From assembly GCA_030426355.1 (NCBI GenBank), contig JAUHYQ010000002.1, positions 372,001-436,000 on the forward strand: a stretch of 64,000 nucleotides of DNA, read 5' to 3'. Below the pieces are notes generated by a model. That model ran no database searches, was not told where the DNA came from, and saw nothing but the letters and a program-made list of their open reading frames with translations. The position numbers and the translations under genes are program-made. Source of the DNA: Gammaproteobacteria bacterium (GTDB lineage: Bacteria > Pseudomonadota > Gammaproteobacteria > Steroidobacterales > GCA-2729495). Shown here in pieces: positions 1-8,479 of this stretch. Numbering within the stretch: the stretch's first letter is position 1; every line of letters begins with the position of its first letter.

Positions 1-1201
1 AGTAACACAGATAAAACTCCCACATCCTGATGAACTCTTCCGGATATCCGAGTGCCCGAACGTCCCGCAATTTGTTCATGAAGCGGCTGCGCCAGTCATT
101 CAGCGTGCGTGCATAGTCCATGGTTATGTCATGGAAGTCTGCGATCTGCAGGTCAGTTGCGCGTTTTATTGACTGTGTGAGCGATGCCATCGAAGGCAGG
201 GCGCCACCCGGGAAGATGTACTTCTGTATAAAGTCGACCGAACGTATGTAATTGTCAAAGTTGCGGTCACTCATGAGTATGGCCTGAATAAGAGCCCGAC
301 CCTGTGGTTTGAGGCGTTCGCTGCAGACTTGCAGATAAGTATCGAGATATTCGTGTCCGACGGCTTCAATCATCTCGATTGAAACCAGCTTGTCGTATTG
401 GCCCTCCAGATCACGATAGTCCTGTTTGAGAACCGTGACCCGGTCTTGCAAACCGTGGGCGCGAACCAGCTCGCTGGCAACCTGAAACTGGTTGTCGGAG
501 ATGGTGGTGGTAGTGACGCGACAGCCGTATTTAGTCGCTGCATGCATGGCGAGTCCGCCCCAGCCGGTGCCGATTTCCAGTACATGGTCATCGGGCTGAA
601 GTTTCAGCTTCTGACAGACCACGTCCAGCTTGTGCACAGCCGCCTCTTCAAGGGTAGAGCCCTCGCTGGGGTAGATGGCCGACGAGTAGCTCATGGTCGG
701 ATCAAGAAACAGCTCGAATAATTCATCGCCCAGATCGTAATGCGCCAGAATATTCTTACGGCTCTGCCGGCGTGAATTCCTGCGCAGCCGGTGCCCGAGC
801 CGGAGAGCGCCGCAAATAATCTTTGCGCTGCCGTTCTCGAGCGACTCCAGCGCCTGCGGGTTGGCTGCAAAGATTCGCACCAGATCGGTCAGATTGGATA
901 CGCTCCATTTTCCGGCCATGTAGGATTCCGCAGCGCCAATGGAGCCGCTGGCGGCGATGTCGCTGTACAAGCTTGCATCGTGCACTTCCACCGTAACGCG
1001 CAACGGAAAGTCCGGGCAAGTAGCACCCACGATGATGTTATCTCCGGTTTCGCGAATCTCTATTTCACCACGCGTGATGGTGGCCAGTTTCGCCAACACC
1101 GGCTTTTTGAACCAACTGCTGTTCTTGCGCGCTTTTCGACCCTGCATCAGTGCCTCATTCGAGCGCTCCGTTTTAACCGCGGTGTCCGAACCGTTAGCCA
1201 T
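1..1201 (-). CDS. cfa: Cyclopropane-fatty-acyl-phospholipid synthase (C-terminus off the left edge)
   Basis: About 400 codons are readable from ATG down to the window edge without a stop; only a short C-terminal tail is missing. The family adds a methylene group from S-adenosylmethionine across the double bond of membrane phospholipid acyl chains. Visible family features are the SAM-binding motif VLEIGTGWGGLAMHAA, the segment SIEMIEAVGHEY that in E. coli Cfa carries the bicarbonate-binding Glu and a following His, and the late motif FIQKYIFPGG. The start overlaps the stop of the upstream DUF1365 gene by 8 bases, so the two are probably translationally coupled and belong to a three-gene leftward operon with the FAD oxidoreductase. 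Family assignment is secure; the exact lipid product is not shown, because a second CFA-like methyltransferase lies 3 kb away. Confidence 0.93.
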   Translation of the reverse strand, partial: MANGSDTAVKTERSNEALMQGRKARKNSSWFKKPVLAKLATITRGEIEIRETGDNIIVGATCPDFPLRVTVEVHDASLYSDIAASGSIGAAESYMAGKWSVSNLTDLVRIFAANPQALESLENGSAKIICGALRLGHRLRRNSRRQSRKNILAHYDLGDELFELFLDPTMSYSSAIYPSEGSTLEEAAVHKLDVVCQKLKLQPDDHVLEIGTGWGGLAMHAATKYGCRVTTTTISDNQFQVASELVRAHGLQDRVTVLKQDYRDLEGQYDKLVSIEMIEAVGHEYLDTYLQVCSERLKPQGRALIQAILMSDRNFDNYIRSVDFIQKYIFPGGALPSMASLTQSIKRATDLQIADFHDITMDYARTLNDWRSRFMNKLRDVRALGYPEEFIRMWEFYLCY

Positions 1202-1979
1202 TTTGCAAAAATTCCTTATTGTTTTTTGACGGGTGATTAAAGATCGGGGCTCGCTTTAGCCACAGTTTGGCCGCTTGCCAGTGAATCAATGCCACCACGC
1301 GCAGAGTCATCAGCGGGTCGCGCAGCAGGGCAGCTGCCATATTGGCATGGGTCATTTCACGCCGCCGGAGAGCCAGCCTTGAGCCGAAAACTTTACGGTC
1401 ATCACTATAGTTGTCCAGGCTCACGTAGAGCTGTTCGGCCGGGTCCGTAAAGCGACAGTTGTATTGCATCTCCATGGGCAAGAAGGGCGATACATGAAAG
1501 TCTTTATTGAACCGAAAATGGTGGCTCTTCGTCGCGAGATTGTCGTCGTGACCGAGCACGTAACAGTGCTGCTCTCCCCACGGTGTATTGCTCACTTCAA
1601 GCACAACGTCCTGCAGCCTTTCGTTCCGGTCGTAGCAGTAATAGATACTTAAGGGATTAAAGCAATGTCCGAAATAGCTCAGGTGCGTCAACAACCTTAC
1701 TGACCCCTCCGGTCTTGTGCCTGTGCTCGATGCCACCAGGGTTCTGATAGTTTCAGCCAAAGGCTGCTCGGCATTGCCGTAATGATCGCTGCGACGAAAA
1801 CGCGCTATAGCGGGGCGACGTGCCGACCAGAACCAATAGTCGTCAAATATTGTCTCGACCTCGTCAAGATCAAGCAACACCATGAAAAGCGAATAGCTAA
1901 AAGCATTGGCAGCATGGCCTATCCGCTGATGGCTGATCGTACCCTCGTACAAACAGCTATTTTGATTTTGTTTGTTCAT
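1194..1979 (-). CDS. DUF1365 family protein
   Basis: A 261-residue protein starting MNKQNQNSCLYEG. The open frame continues upstream but that part overlaps the FAD oxidoreductase gene, so the internal ATG lying 34 bases after that gene is preferred. The motif YFGHCFNPLSIYYCYD is the hallmark of DUF1365 (COG3496), a family of unknown biochemical function that is nearly always found between a COG2907 FAD oxidoreductase and a CFA synthase, exactly as here. It ends overlapping the cfa start by 8 bases. A role in acyl-chain modification is inferred from context only. Confidence 0.9.
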   Translation of the reverse strand: MNKQNQNSCLYEGTISHQRIGHAANAFSYSLFMVLLDLDEVETIFDDYWFWSARRPAIARFRRSDHYGNAEQPLAETIRTLVASSTGTRPEGSVRLLTHLSYFGHCFNPLSIYYCYDRNERLQDVVLEVSNTPWGEQHCYVLGHDDNLATKSHHFRFNKDFHVSPFLPMEMQYNCRFTDPAEQLYVSLDNYSDDRKVFGSRLALRRREMTHANMAAALLRDPLMTLRVVALIHWQAAKLWLKRAPIFNHPSKNNKEFLQNG

Positions 1980-2013
1980 GCTCGCACGGTTAAATATCTT
2001 GTTCCTTAATGGG

Positions 2014-3267
2014 TCAGGCCGCTGCTTGTCGCGGCGAGTCCAGTTGCTCGACGACTGAAACGGCGCTGCGCATGCCGTCTTCGTGGAAGCCATAGCCCCA
2101 GTATGCACCACAGTAGTAGCTGCGGTTCACCCCGCTGATCTCTTGCCAGCGGCCGCGCGCGGCAACGCTTTCGCGGTTGTATACGGGGTGCTCATAATCG
2201 ATCCGCTGCAACACTCGTTCAGGATTGATTTTATCGGTGGCGTTGAGTGTGACCAGAAGGCGCTCGGAGGCGTGTAAATGCTGCAAATGAGTCATGTCGT
2301 AGGTCACGCTAACGTGCCCGCTGTCGTTTGCAAACCGGTGATAGTTCCATGAGGCCCAGGCAAGTCTTGTTCGCGGCATCAACCGGATGTCCGTATGCAG
2401 AATCGTCTCATTATGCTGGTAAGGAATGGCGCCGAGCACCTCAATTTCCTGCTGTGTCGGTCGGGCGAGCATGCGCAGTGCCTGATCGCTATGACATGCA
2501 AATACCACCCCGTCAAAGCGCGCTCGCTGTGAGTCAGCGGTAATGACTTCCACGCCGTTTGCATCGCGCTCCACCAAATTGACCGCGTGGTTCAGCAGAA
2601 TCCTGTCTCTGAAAGGCTCTGTCAAAGGCCCGACGTAACTGCGGGAACCACCCGGTATGGTTTTCCATTGGGGTCGGTCGTTGATACTAAGCAAGCCGTG
2701 GTTATGAAAAAAGTGGCCGAAGTAGGCTGCCGGAAAATCCAGTATTTGGCTTGGCTCAGAAGACCAGATCGCGGCGGCCATCGGCACCAGGTAATCGTCA
2801 ACTATTGCCCCCGAAAAACCGTGTTCCTGTAAAAACCCTATGAGGTTTTGATCGTCCGGCGCAGAGAGAAGTTGGTCCGACAGTTTATTGAACCGCAGTA
2901 TTTCCCGCAGCATGCCGATAAAACGCGGATTGACTATGTTCCGGCGCTGAGCAAACAGCGTATTCAAAGTTGATCCACAGTATTCCAGCCCGCTTAGTTC
3001 GCAGCTCATGCTGAAACTCATTTCGCTGTCTTGGGTGGTGACGCCCAGTTCGTTCATGAGGCTTATGAATAACGGGTAATTCCGGTCGTTATGCACAATG
3101 AAGCCAGTATCCACCGCAACGGTTTTCCCGCCCACGACGACGTCCACCGTATTGGTGTGGCCGCCAGCGTAGCTGCCGGATTCGAAAACGGTAATTTCAT
3201 GATTTCGGTGCAGCAGGCGGGCGGCGAAAAGCCCGGATATGCCGCCGCCGATAATGGCCAGACGCAA
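2014..3267 (-). CDS. FAD-dependent amine-oxidase-like oxidoreductase (COG2907 type)
   Basis: A 417-residue flavoprotein. The N-terminus has a dinucleotide-binding Rossmann motif (IIGGGISGLFAARLL) followed by the ESGSYAGGHTNTV segment, both typical of the FAD/NAD(P)-binding amine-oxidase superfamily. In COG2907 the protein accompanies DUF1365 and a CFA synthase, and that gene order is kept here. It is the first gene of the leftward operon and is transcribed from the intergenic region shared with the NTF2-like lipoprotein gene. It probably oxidises or desaturates a lipid-linked substrate, but that is inference from the neighbours; the sequence alone does not name a substrate. Confidence 0.87.
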   Translation of the reverse strand: MRLAIIGGGISGLFAARLLHRNHEITVFESGSYAGGHTNTVDVVVGGKTVAVDTGFIVHNDRNYPLFISLMNELGVTTQDSEMSFSMSCELSGLEYCGSTLNTLFAQRRNIVNPRFIGMLREILRFNKLSDQLLSAPDDQNLIGFLQEHGFSGAIVDDYLVPMAAAIWSSEPSQILDFPAAYFGHFFHNHGLLSINDRPQWKTIPGGSRSYVGPLTEPFRDRILLNHAVNLVERDANGVEVITADSQRARFDGVVFACHSDQALRMLARPTQQEIEVLGAIPYQHNETILHTDIRLMPRTRLAWASWNYHRFANDSGHVSVTYDMTHLQHLHASERLLVTLNATDKINPERVLQRIDYEHPVYNRESVAARGRWQEISGVNRSYYCGAYWGYGFHEDGMRSAVSVVEQLDSPRQAAA

Positions 3268-3486
3268 AGTTTGCCTCCCGTTTGTGCAACCCTAAACTTA
3301 TTTCGAATTCAGTCCGATTTCAGATTCAAACCGCCGGTACTCAAGCGTTTCGCAATACAGTGCATGCGTCCATGCGGACGCCGCAGGCGATACCTGAATC
3401 TGCGGTAGCGTTCACGGCGAAACCCTTCCCGTATAAATTGACCCTGATCCTATGTCATGCTTCAGGAAACTATGCCGGGGAAGTAA
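3268..3486. promoter_or_regulatory. Divergent promoter region between the two lipid-modification operons
   Basis: 219 bases without a gene separate the leftward FAD-oxidoreductase operon from the rightward lipoprotein operon, so at least two promoters are expected here. A TTGACCCTGATCC string lies at 3438-3450, about 40 bases before the rightward start. Its last six bases, TGATCC, equal the -35 element of ChrR/sigma-E-type ECF promoters, but no convincing -10 follows at normal spacing. The string also resembles the hairpin-repeat arms seen elsewhere in the window. A GGGGAA ribosome-binding site at 3477-3482 precedes the GTG start. Confidence 0.5.
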
Positions 3487-4083
3487 GTGAAATATATCAT
3501 TATTATTAGTACCTTATGTTTGTCAGCCTGCACCAACCCGAACGTCGAGACCGCTGATGAACTTAATGGCCGTTACGAGGAAGCGTTGCTTAGAACGGCG
3601 TCGGCTTCAGCTGCTTTTACTGCCAATAGTGCCGCCGAGAAAGACGTGCTGGCCCGATTGGAGGCCTATTTTGCCGTCATGACACCTGAATCAGTGTCCG
3701 CGCAAACCTCGGCTGTCTACGCTGCGGATGCTTTTCTTTATGACAACGTCGCGGCAGTGCGAGGGGTTGACGCGATCCAAAACTATCTGCTTAAGGCCGC
3801 AAAGGATGTTGAGGAACTGCGGGTTGAGTTTTTGCAGGTTGCGCGAGCAGAGCGCGAATACTACATACGCTGGAGGATGACCATTCGCAGCGACGCGCTG
3901 GCCTCTGGCAGTCCGCTGGTGTCGTATGGTGTCACGCAATTCCGGTTCGATAGTGAAGGTCGTGTGCTTGTGCACCGCGATTTCTGGGACGCGAGTACCG
4001 GCTTGTACGAGCACTTGCCAGTGGTCGGTGGTTGGATGCAGCGTGTGCGTGGGGCGCTGGGCGGCCATGCAGAAGCCGGTTAG
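3487..4083 (+). CDS. Lipoprotein with NTF2/SnoaL-like domain
   Basis: A 198-residue protein with a GTG start supported by GGGGAA a few bases upstream. The N-terminus is a short hydrophobic signal ending in the lipobox LSAC, so Cys15 is expected to be lipidated and the protein anchored in the envelope. The rest, roughly residues 45-185, has the pattern of an NTF2-like (SnoaL-type) fold: a Y-A-D-A-F-L-Y-D-N start, a VRGVDAIQNYL segment, and late strands around YGVTQFRFDSEGRV and HRDFWD. Such domains bind small hydrophobic ligands or act as accessory subunits. It is followed 12 bases later by the CFA-like methyltransferase, so a lipid-related role is plausible but unproven. Confidence 0.8.
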   Translation: MKYIIIISTLCLSACTNPNVETADELNGRYEEALLRTASASAAFTANSAAEKDVLARLEAYFAVMTPESVSAQTSAVYAADAFLYDNVAAVRGVDAIQNYLLKAAKDVEELRVEFLQVARAEREYYIRWRMTIRSDALASGSPLVSYGVTQFRFDSEGRVLVHRDFWDASTGLYEHLPVVGGWMQRVRGALGGHAEAG

Positions 4084-4095
4084 GAGAATTTCGAT

Positions 4096-5154
4096 ATGAG
4101 TACGGTTGCAATTGACCTCTGCGAGAAAGGTTGGATTCCCGATGTGCTGACGCGTTTTGGCATGCGTCGCCTGATGGCCGAGCGTCTGGCTGAAGAATCC
4201 GTCGATCGGTGCGAGCGGGAGTTTGAGCGCTTCCGTCACTGTCTGGAAGATCTGCGTCAAAGTCAGATCGCGCTCGAAACGGATGCGGCCAACGAGCAGC
4301 ACTACGAATTGCCGGCAGATTTTTTCTTACGGGTTTTGGGAGCGAACCTCAAGTACAGCTGCTGTTGGTGGGATGACAACCACGGGGCGTCGCTGGCGGA
4401 TGCGCTGGATGCTGCAGAAGCACGCATGCTCGAGATCACCTGCGAGCGTGCAGAGCTGCACAACGGGCAGCGGATTTTAGAGCTCGGCTGCGGTTGGGGA
4501 TCGCTAACCGTATGGATGGCGCGCAAATTTCCCGATTCGCAAATTACCGCTGTTTCGAACTCGAATTCGCAACGTGAGTTTATCAATCAGCGCTGTCGTG
4601 ACGCCGGGCTCAGCAATGTAGAAGTTATCACGGCGGATGCTAATGAGTTTTCCACTGACAAACGATTTGATCGTGTTGTCTCAGTGGAAATGTTTGAGCA
4701 TATGCGAAATTACGGTGCGCTCATGCAGCGCATTTCCAGTTGGCTGGTTCCTGGCGGCAAACTGTTTGTGCATATTTTCTGTCATCGTCATTTGATGTAC
4801 CCGTTCAACACCGAGGGTGAATACGACTGGATGGGTAAGTACTTTTTTACGGGCGGGCTTATGCCTGCCGAGAGCACTTTGCTCTATTTTCAGGATAACC
4901 TGCGCATTGATGAGCAGTGGCGGGTCTCGGGCAGGCATTATGAGAAGACTTCCAATGCCTGGCTGGAGCGCATGGATCGCGATCGGCAGGAAATCATGCC
5001 GGTATTGATTAAGGCATATGGAGAGCAGCAAGCCGCAATTTGGTTCCAGCGCTGGCGGATGTTTTTTATGGCGGTCGCGGAGTTGTTCGGCTATCGTGAG
5101 GGTACAGAGTGGATGGTCGGACACTATCGTTTTGTCCTTCCTGTTGAGGTCTAG
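4096..5154 (+). CDS. CFA-family SAM-dependent methyltransferase
   Basis: A 352-residue class I methyltransferase related to cyclopropane-fatty-acid synthases and to plant coclaurine N-methyltransferase-like enzymes. SAM motif I is ILELGCGWGSLTVWMARKF (about residues 127-145), with VSVEMFEHMRNYG following near 196-207 and the FFTGGLMPAES loop near 250-260. An AGGAG ribosome-binding site stands just before the ATG. It sits between an NTF2-like lipoprotein and a DUF1295 membrane protein in a rightward operon. Two distinct CFA-family enzymes in one locus suggests they act on different lipid substrates or at successive steps, for example methylation rather than cyclopropanation; that is inference. 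Confidence 0.88.
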   Translation: MSTVAIDLCEKGWIPDVLTRFGMRRLMAERLAEESVDRCEREFERFRHCLEDLRQSQIALETDAANEQHYELPADFFLRVLGANLKYSCCWWDDNHGASLADALDAAEARMLEITCERAELHNGQRILELGCGWGSLTVWMARKFPDSQITAVSNSNSQREFINQRCRDAGLSNVEVITADANEFSTDKRFDRVVSVEMFEHMRNYGALMQRISSWLVPGGKLFVHIFCHRHLMYPFNTEGEYDWMGKYFFTGGLMPAESTLLYFQDNLRIDEQWRVSGRHYEKTSNAWLERMDRDRQEIMPVLIKAYGEQQAAIWFQRWRMFFMAVAELFGYREGTEWMVGHYRFVLPVEV

Positions 5155-5175
5155 TCGATACGGGGAATGCTTAGC

Positions 5176-5946
5176 ATGCCGCTTGTAAGTGAGTTGTTAC
5201 CCGGGCTGGCAGCGACCGTTGCGCTTATGGTGGCGCTTTGGCTCATCAGCATTCCGTTGCGCGATGTCAGCATCATCGATTTGTTCTGGGGTGTTGCAGT
5301 GGCGACTGGCGGCTCTGTCTACTGGCTGCAGGCTGACGAGCCGACAATGCGCGCGACCGTGGTGATGCTGTTGGTTTGGCTGTGGGCGGCGCGCCTCTTC
5401 ATATACCTGTATTTCCGCAACCGCGGTAAGCCCGAAGACCGGCGCTATGCAGAGATGCGCAGCAAGCGCAGTTCTTTTTGGTTTCAAAGCCTTTACGTGG
5501 TGTTTTTGCTGCAAGCGGTGCTCGCATGGGTAATCGGTTTACCGCAGTACGGTGTTTTATTGAGCGAGCAGCCACTGGGGTTGCTCGATGCGGTTGGTAT
5601 TGCGTTATTTTTCTATGGCCTTATATGGGAGTCGCTGGCGGACTGGCAACTGGCGAATTTTTTGCGCAATCGGGACAATGCCGGCGCAGTCATGGACAAG
5701 GGTGTATGGCGCTACTCGCGGCATCCCAATTATTTTGGCGAATTCTGTTTGTGGTGGGGTATCGGATTGATCGCGCTGGCTGCCGGTGCCTGGTGGACGC
5801 TGGTTGGGCCACTGCTGCTTAGTTTTTTTCTGCTGAAGGTCTCGGGGGTTTCACTGCTGGAGCAAGATATCGGTGAGCGTCGACCGGGCTATCGTGAGTA
5901 TGTGCGCAGAACCAGCGCATTTATCCCGCTTCCGCCGCGCGCCTGA
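5176..5946 (+). CDS. DUF1295 integral membrane protein (steroid 5-alpha-reductase/ICMT-like)
   Basis: A polytopic membrane protein of 256 residues. A more upstream ATG exists at 5167 but it directly abuts the GGGGA ribosome-binding site, which is correctly spaced (9 bases) for the ATG used here. Several hydrophobic segments are followed by the conserved YSRHPNYFGEFCLWWG motif, typical of DUF1295 and of isoprenylcysteine methyltransferase / steroid-reductase-like proteins, where it helps bind a nucleotide cofactor. It closes the operon with the lipoprotein and CFA-like methyltransferase, and a membrane-lipid reductase or methyltransferase role is likely though not demonstrated. Confidence 0.86.
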   Translation: MPLVSELLPGLAATVALMVALWLISIPLRDVSIIDLFWGVAVATGGSVYWLQADEPTMRATVVMLLVWLWAARLFIYLYFRNRGKPEDRRYAEMRSKRSSFWFQSLYVVFLLQAVLAWVIGLPQYGVLLSEQPLGLLDAVGIALFFYGLIWESLADWQLANFLRNRDNAGAVMDKGVWRYSRHPNYFGEFCLWWGIGLIALAAGAWWTLVGPLLLSFFLLKVSGVSLLEQDIGERRPGYREYVRRTSAFIPLPPRA

Positions 5947-5957
5947 AAGCTTATTGA

Positions 5958-6332
5958 TCAGTCCTTCCAGCCACGCCTGAAAACGCCCGTATCGTAAGGG
6001 TTAAAGTTGTCGGCCGAATCTTTATCTTTTGATGTTTGCGAACCGAGGTGCAGGGTTTTCAGTTTGCGAGTGTCGCTTTCCCGTTCGTACTTCCAGCTAT
6101 TGCTGGCGTAGGGGTCGTCCTTCACGGGCGAAACCTCATTGATGAGCTCCATATCAGTAAAGTCCGCATCCAAAAACGGGTTCTTCTCCTTTTTTTTGAT
6201 TGTTGGGGTCAGAGTCGTTACTCCGACCCCTTCAATCCGGCGGCGGGGCGCGGGGCGTTCTCCCGGCGGTTTGGTGTTCCACCGCGGGCCATCCGGCTCC
6301 TTTTGACCAAGCAGGTTTTTGAGAAATTTCAT
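5958..6332 (-). CDS. Hypothetical protein, charged, with an embedded hairpin repeat
   Basis: A 124-residue, strongly hydrophilic protein with no transmembrane segment, no signal peptide and no family I recognise. It is rich in Lys, Asp, Arg and Pro, with a basic MKFLKNLL start and a NPYDTGVFRRGW end. It is convergent with the DUF1295 gene, 11 bases apart. Residues around GVGVTTLTPT are encoded by a 26-base inverted repeat, which suggests a repeat inserted into the gene in frame or an ORF grown around it. I consider it a real gene because no longer frame competes and the codon pattern is even, but this is moderate confidence. Confidence 0.6.
   Translation of the reverse strand: MKFLKNLLGQKEPDGPRWNTKPPGERPAPRRRIEGVGVTTLTPTIKKKEKNPFLDADFTDMELINEVSPVKDDPYASNSWKYERESDTRKLKTLHLGSQTSKDKDSADNFNPYDTGVFRRGWKD
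6205..6230. repeat. Near-perfect hairpin repeat (GGGGTC...GACCCC)
   Basis: Arms 6205-6215 and 6220-6230 pair at 10 of 11 positions around a CGTT loop; the single mismatch is A-C at 6211/6224. The outer six base pairs are GGGGTC/GACCCC. It lies inside the coding sequence of the hypothetical gene and is not followed by a T-run in either direction, so it is not a usual terminator. One-arm relatives occur at 14023-14036 and, weaker, at 3438-3450. It looks like a REP-type dispersed repeat. Confidence 0.6.
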
Positions 6333-6521
6333 CGCTTACAATCTCGCGGGAGTTATGGATAATTTATGCTGCCGACGTGGTGCAAAATGTGCGCTGAATC
6401 ACATAAATGACAGATTCCCGGGTCGTAAGTTGTTGATATCGTGACGCCGACGGCAAAGATTCCTGGCAAAGCCTGTAAACAGTATTTCCCGGTTCGCCAG
6501 CGGTAATTTTAAGGAATAAAG

Positions 6522-7298
6522 ATGCGGGTACTTATTGTTTATGCTCATCCTGAGCCTCGATCCTTTAACAGTTCGCTGTTAAGTGTCGCGCTGGATGTGT
6601 TCAGGGGTAAGGGCCATGAGGTCACTGTCAGTGATCTGTATGCGCAGCGATTCAATCCCGTGGCAGGCCCGAATGACGTAGTCAGCCGCAAAAACAGCGA
6701 ATTCTTCAGTCTTGGCGAGGAGCAGATGCATGCGTCCACCAATGCATTGTTCTCTGCGGATGTATCTACCGAGATCGGGCGGCTGATGCGGGCGGATTTG
6801 CTGATTTTGCAGTTTCCGATGTGGTGGTTTTCCATGCCGGCGATCATGAAGGGTTGGGTAGACCGCGTATTTGCATTTGGTTCGGCTTACGATCTGGGGC
6901 AAACCTGGGAGCAGGGTGTTTTTACGGGTCGTCGCGCAATGTTGTCGATTTCGACCAGTGCCCCGGCCGCTGCGTTCGCGCCGGACGGTCGCAACGGCGA
7001 TATCGAGCGGGTTTTGTGGCCGATACATGCCGGTATTCTGGGGATCGTTGGGTACACCGTTATGCCGCCGTTTGTAGCGCACGGCATTCCGTTCATTGGG
7101 GAAGAGGCCATGAACGCTGAATTGGACCGTTATCACGCGATGCTGGAGCACATAGACACCGCGCGCCCCCTTTACTTCCACACCGCGGATCAGATGGAGA
7201 ATTATCGATTGCGGCCGGAAATCGAGCCCGCCACGCCCGGCCAGCATCGCGGGCCGCGATCTCACATGCTTAATGATTCCATTCCAAAACGTGATTAA
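6522..7298 (+). CDS. NAD(P)H-dependent flavodoxin-fold oxidoreductase
   Basis: A 258-residue protein of the NQO/MdaB/KefF type family, which use FMN or FAD to reduce quinones or other acceptors with NAD(P)H. The opening MRVLIVYAHPEPRSFN is the family's first strand and flavin phosphate loop, and LQFPMWWFSMPAIMKGWVDR is its characteristic flavin/active-site stretch. AAGGA lies before the ATG. It stands alone after a 189-base gap, with UbiX 80 bases downstream on the same strand, so it may be co-transcribed with the flavin prenyltransferase. The physiological acceptor cannot be read from sequence. Confidence 0.88.
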   Translation: MRVLIVYAHPEPRSFNSSLLSVALDVFRGKGHEVTVSDLYAQRFNPVAGPNDVVSRKNSEFFSLGEEQMHASTNALFSADVSTEIGRLMRADLLILQFPMWWFSMPAIMKGWVDRVFAFGSAYDLGQTWEQGVFTGRRAMLSISTSAPAAAFAPDGRNGDIERVLWPIHAGILGIVGYTVMPPFVAHGIPFIGEEAMNAELDRYHAMLEHIDTARPLYFHTADQMENYRLRPEIEPATPGQHRGPRSHMLNDSIPKRD

Positions 7299-7378
7299 CC
7301 GGCGCGAATGGCTTGCGCGCATCAACGGTTCTATTGCAAGGTAGAATTCAGGAACAATCGGAACCCAGCAGGATAACT

Positions 7379-7957
7379 ATGCGATTAGTCGTCGGTATTT
7401 CTGGAGCGAGCGGAGTCATCTATGGCATCCGCATGCTCGAGGTGCTCAAAGATCAGCCGGATGTGGAGACGCATCTCGTCATCAGTAACGGCGGCAAGCT
7501 GAATATCAAGCTTGAAACGGAATGGGATGTGAAAGACGTCGAGGCATTGGCGGATGAGGTGCACAGCGACCAGAACCTCGCGGCAACCATCGCCAGTGGT
7601 TCTTACAAAACCGGGGGTATGGTGGTCGCGCCCTGTTCAATGAAGACACTTTCGGCGATTGTCAATTCTTACGCGGATACTTTGGTGGCGCGAGCCGCCG
7701 ATGTGGTGCTAAAGGAAGGGCGACGCCTGGTGTTGATGCCTCGCGAAACTCCGTTGCATTCAGGTCATTGCAAAATGTTGCATGAGGCAACGCAGATGGG
7801 CGCAATCATCGCGCCGCCGATGCCCGCGTTTTACAACAACCCGCAAAGTATTGACGATTTGATCAATCACAACGTGGGTCGGGTATTGGATCTGTTTGGT
7901 CTCGACAACGCCATCGTCAAGCGCTGGGCCGGTGCGCAGACGCGACGCAAAGCCTGA
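7379..7957 (+). CDS. ubiX: UbiX-family flavin prenyltransferase
   Basis: A 192-residue protein. The frame opens further upstream, but the start chosen gives the canonical N-terminus MRLVVGISGASGVIYGIRML and has AGGA nearby. UbiX joins dimethylallyl phosphate to FMN to make the prenylated FMN cofactor of UbiD decarboxylases. Also visible are the VVAPCSMKTLSAI and LVLMPRETPLHSGHC motifs and the late NHNVGRVLDLFGL segment. A UbiD-family gene lies 2.5 kb to the right on the same strand. It could serve ubiquinone synthesis, a catabolic decarboxylase, or both; the nearby UbiD makes the local pairing plausible. Confidence 0.92.
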   Translation: MRLVVGISGASGVIYGIRMLEVLKDQPDVETHLVISNGGKLNIKLETEWDVKDVEALADEVHSDQNLAATIASGSYKTGGMVVAPCSMKTLSAIVNSYADTLVARAADVVLKEGRRLVLMPRETPLHSGHCKMLHEATQMGAIIAPPMPAFYNNPQSIDDLINHNVGRVLDLFGLDNAIVKRWAGAQTRRKA

Positions 7958-7987
7958 GCAATTTTTGTGTATCTGACAGGGTGAGCC

Positions 7988-8479
7988 GTGCAAGACGATG
8001 CTGAACGGGACGCTCGTATAACTGCCGGCCGTTTTCTGGATGAAATCGGCACCTTAACCCTGGCGACCTGCTCGAACGAGGCGGAGCCCTGGGCAGCAAC
8101 GGTATTCTTCGCCGCGGACAAGCGCTTTAATCTTTACTTTGTGTCGGATCACCGAACCCGCCATGGCCGGGACATCGCCGTTAATCAGCGCGTGGCCGCA
8201 ACGATTAATCCTGACTGCGACAACTGGCACGAAGTGCGCGGCTTGCAGTTAAGCGGATCGGTCGAGGTTGTCGAAGGTGCGGAGCGGGCCAAGGCACTGC
8301 TGCTGTATTTTAAGAAATTTCCGCAGATTGACGCGTTGTTTCAGTCGCCCAAAGGGGAACACGAAGAAACCATTGCATCACGATTAAAGGCAGCGAACTT
8401 TTATTGCGTCCGGCCGGACAAAATTCGGGTGATCGACAACGCCAAAGGCTTTGGCTATCGCGTGGAATTTACGCCTTAG
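7988..8479 (+). CDS. Pyridoxamine-5'-phosphate-oxidase-like FMN-binding protein
   Basis: A 163-residue protein with a GTG start. It has the split-barrel pattern of the PNPOx-like FMN-binding superfamily: a TLTLATCSNEAEPWAATVFF opening, NLYFVSDHRTRHGRDI, and the VRGLQLSGSVEVV strand. Members range from PNP oxidases to F420- or haem-related reductases, and many are of unknown function; the short length fits the general group rather than PdxH. It follows ubiX by 30 bases and overlaps the end of the convergent nitronate-monooxygenase-like gene by 11 bases. Confidence 0.82.
   Translation: MQDDAERDARITAGRFLDEIGTLTLATCSNEAEPWAATVFFAADKRFNLYFVSDHRTRHGRDIAVNQRVAATINPDCDNWHEVRGLQLSGSVEVVEGAERAKALLLYFKKFPQIDALFQSPKGEHEETIASRLKAANFYCVRPDKIRVIDNAKGFGYRVEFTP

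Noticed and set aside
3438-3472. ChrR/sigma-E type ECF promoter (TGATCC -35) before the lipoprotein operon
   Set aside because: The hexamer is exact, but no matching -10 lies at 15-18 bases, and the same string resembles the dispersed hairpin-repeat arm. Not called as a promoter on its own.
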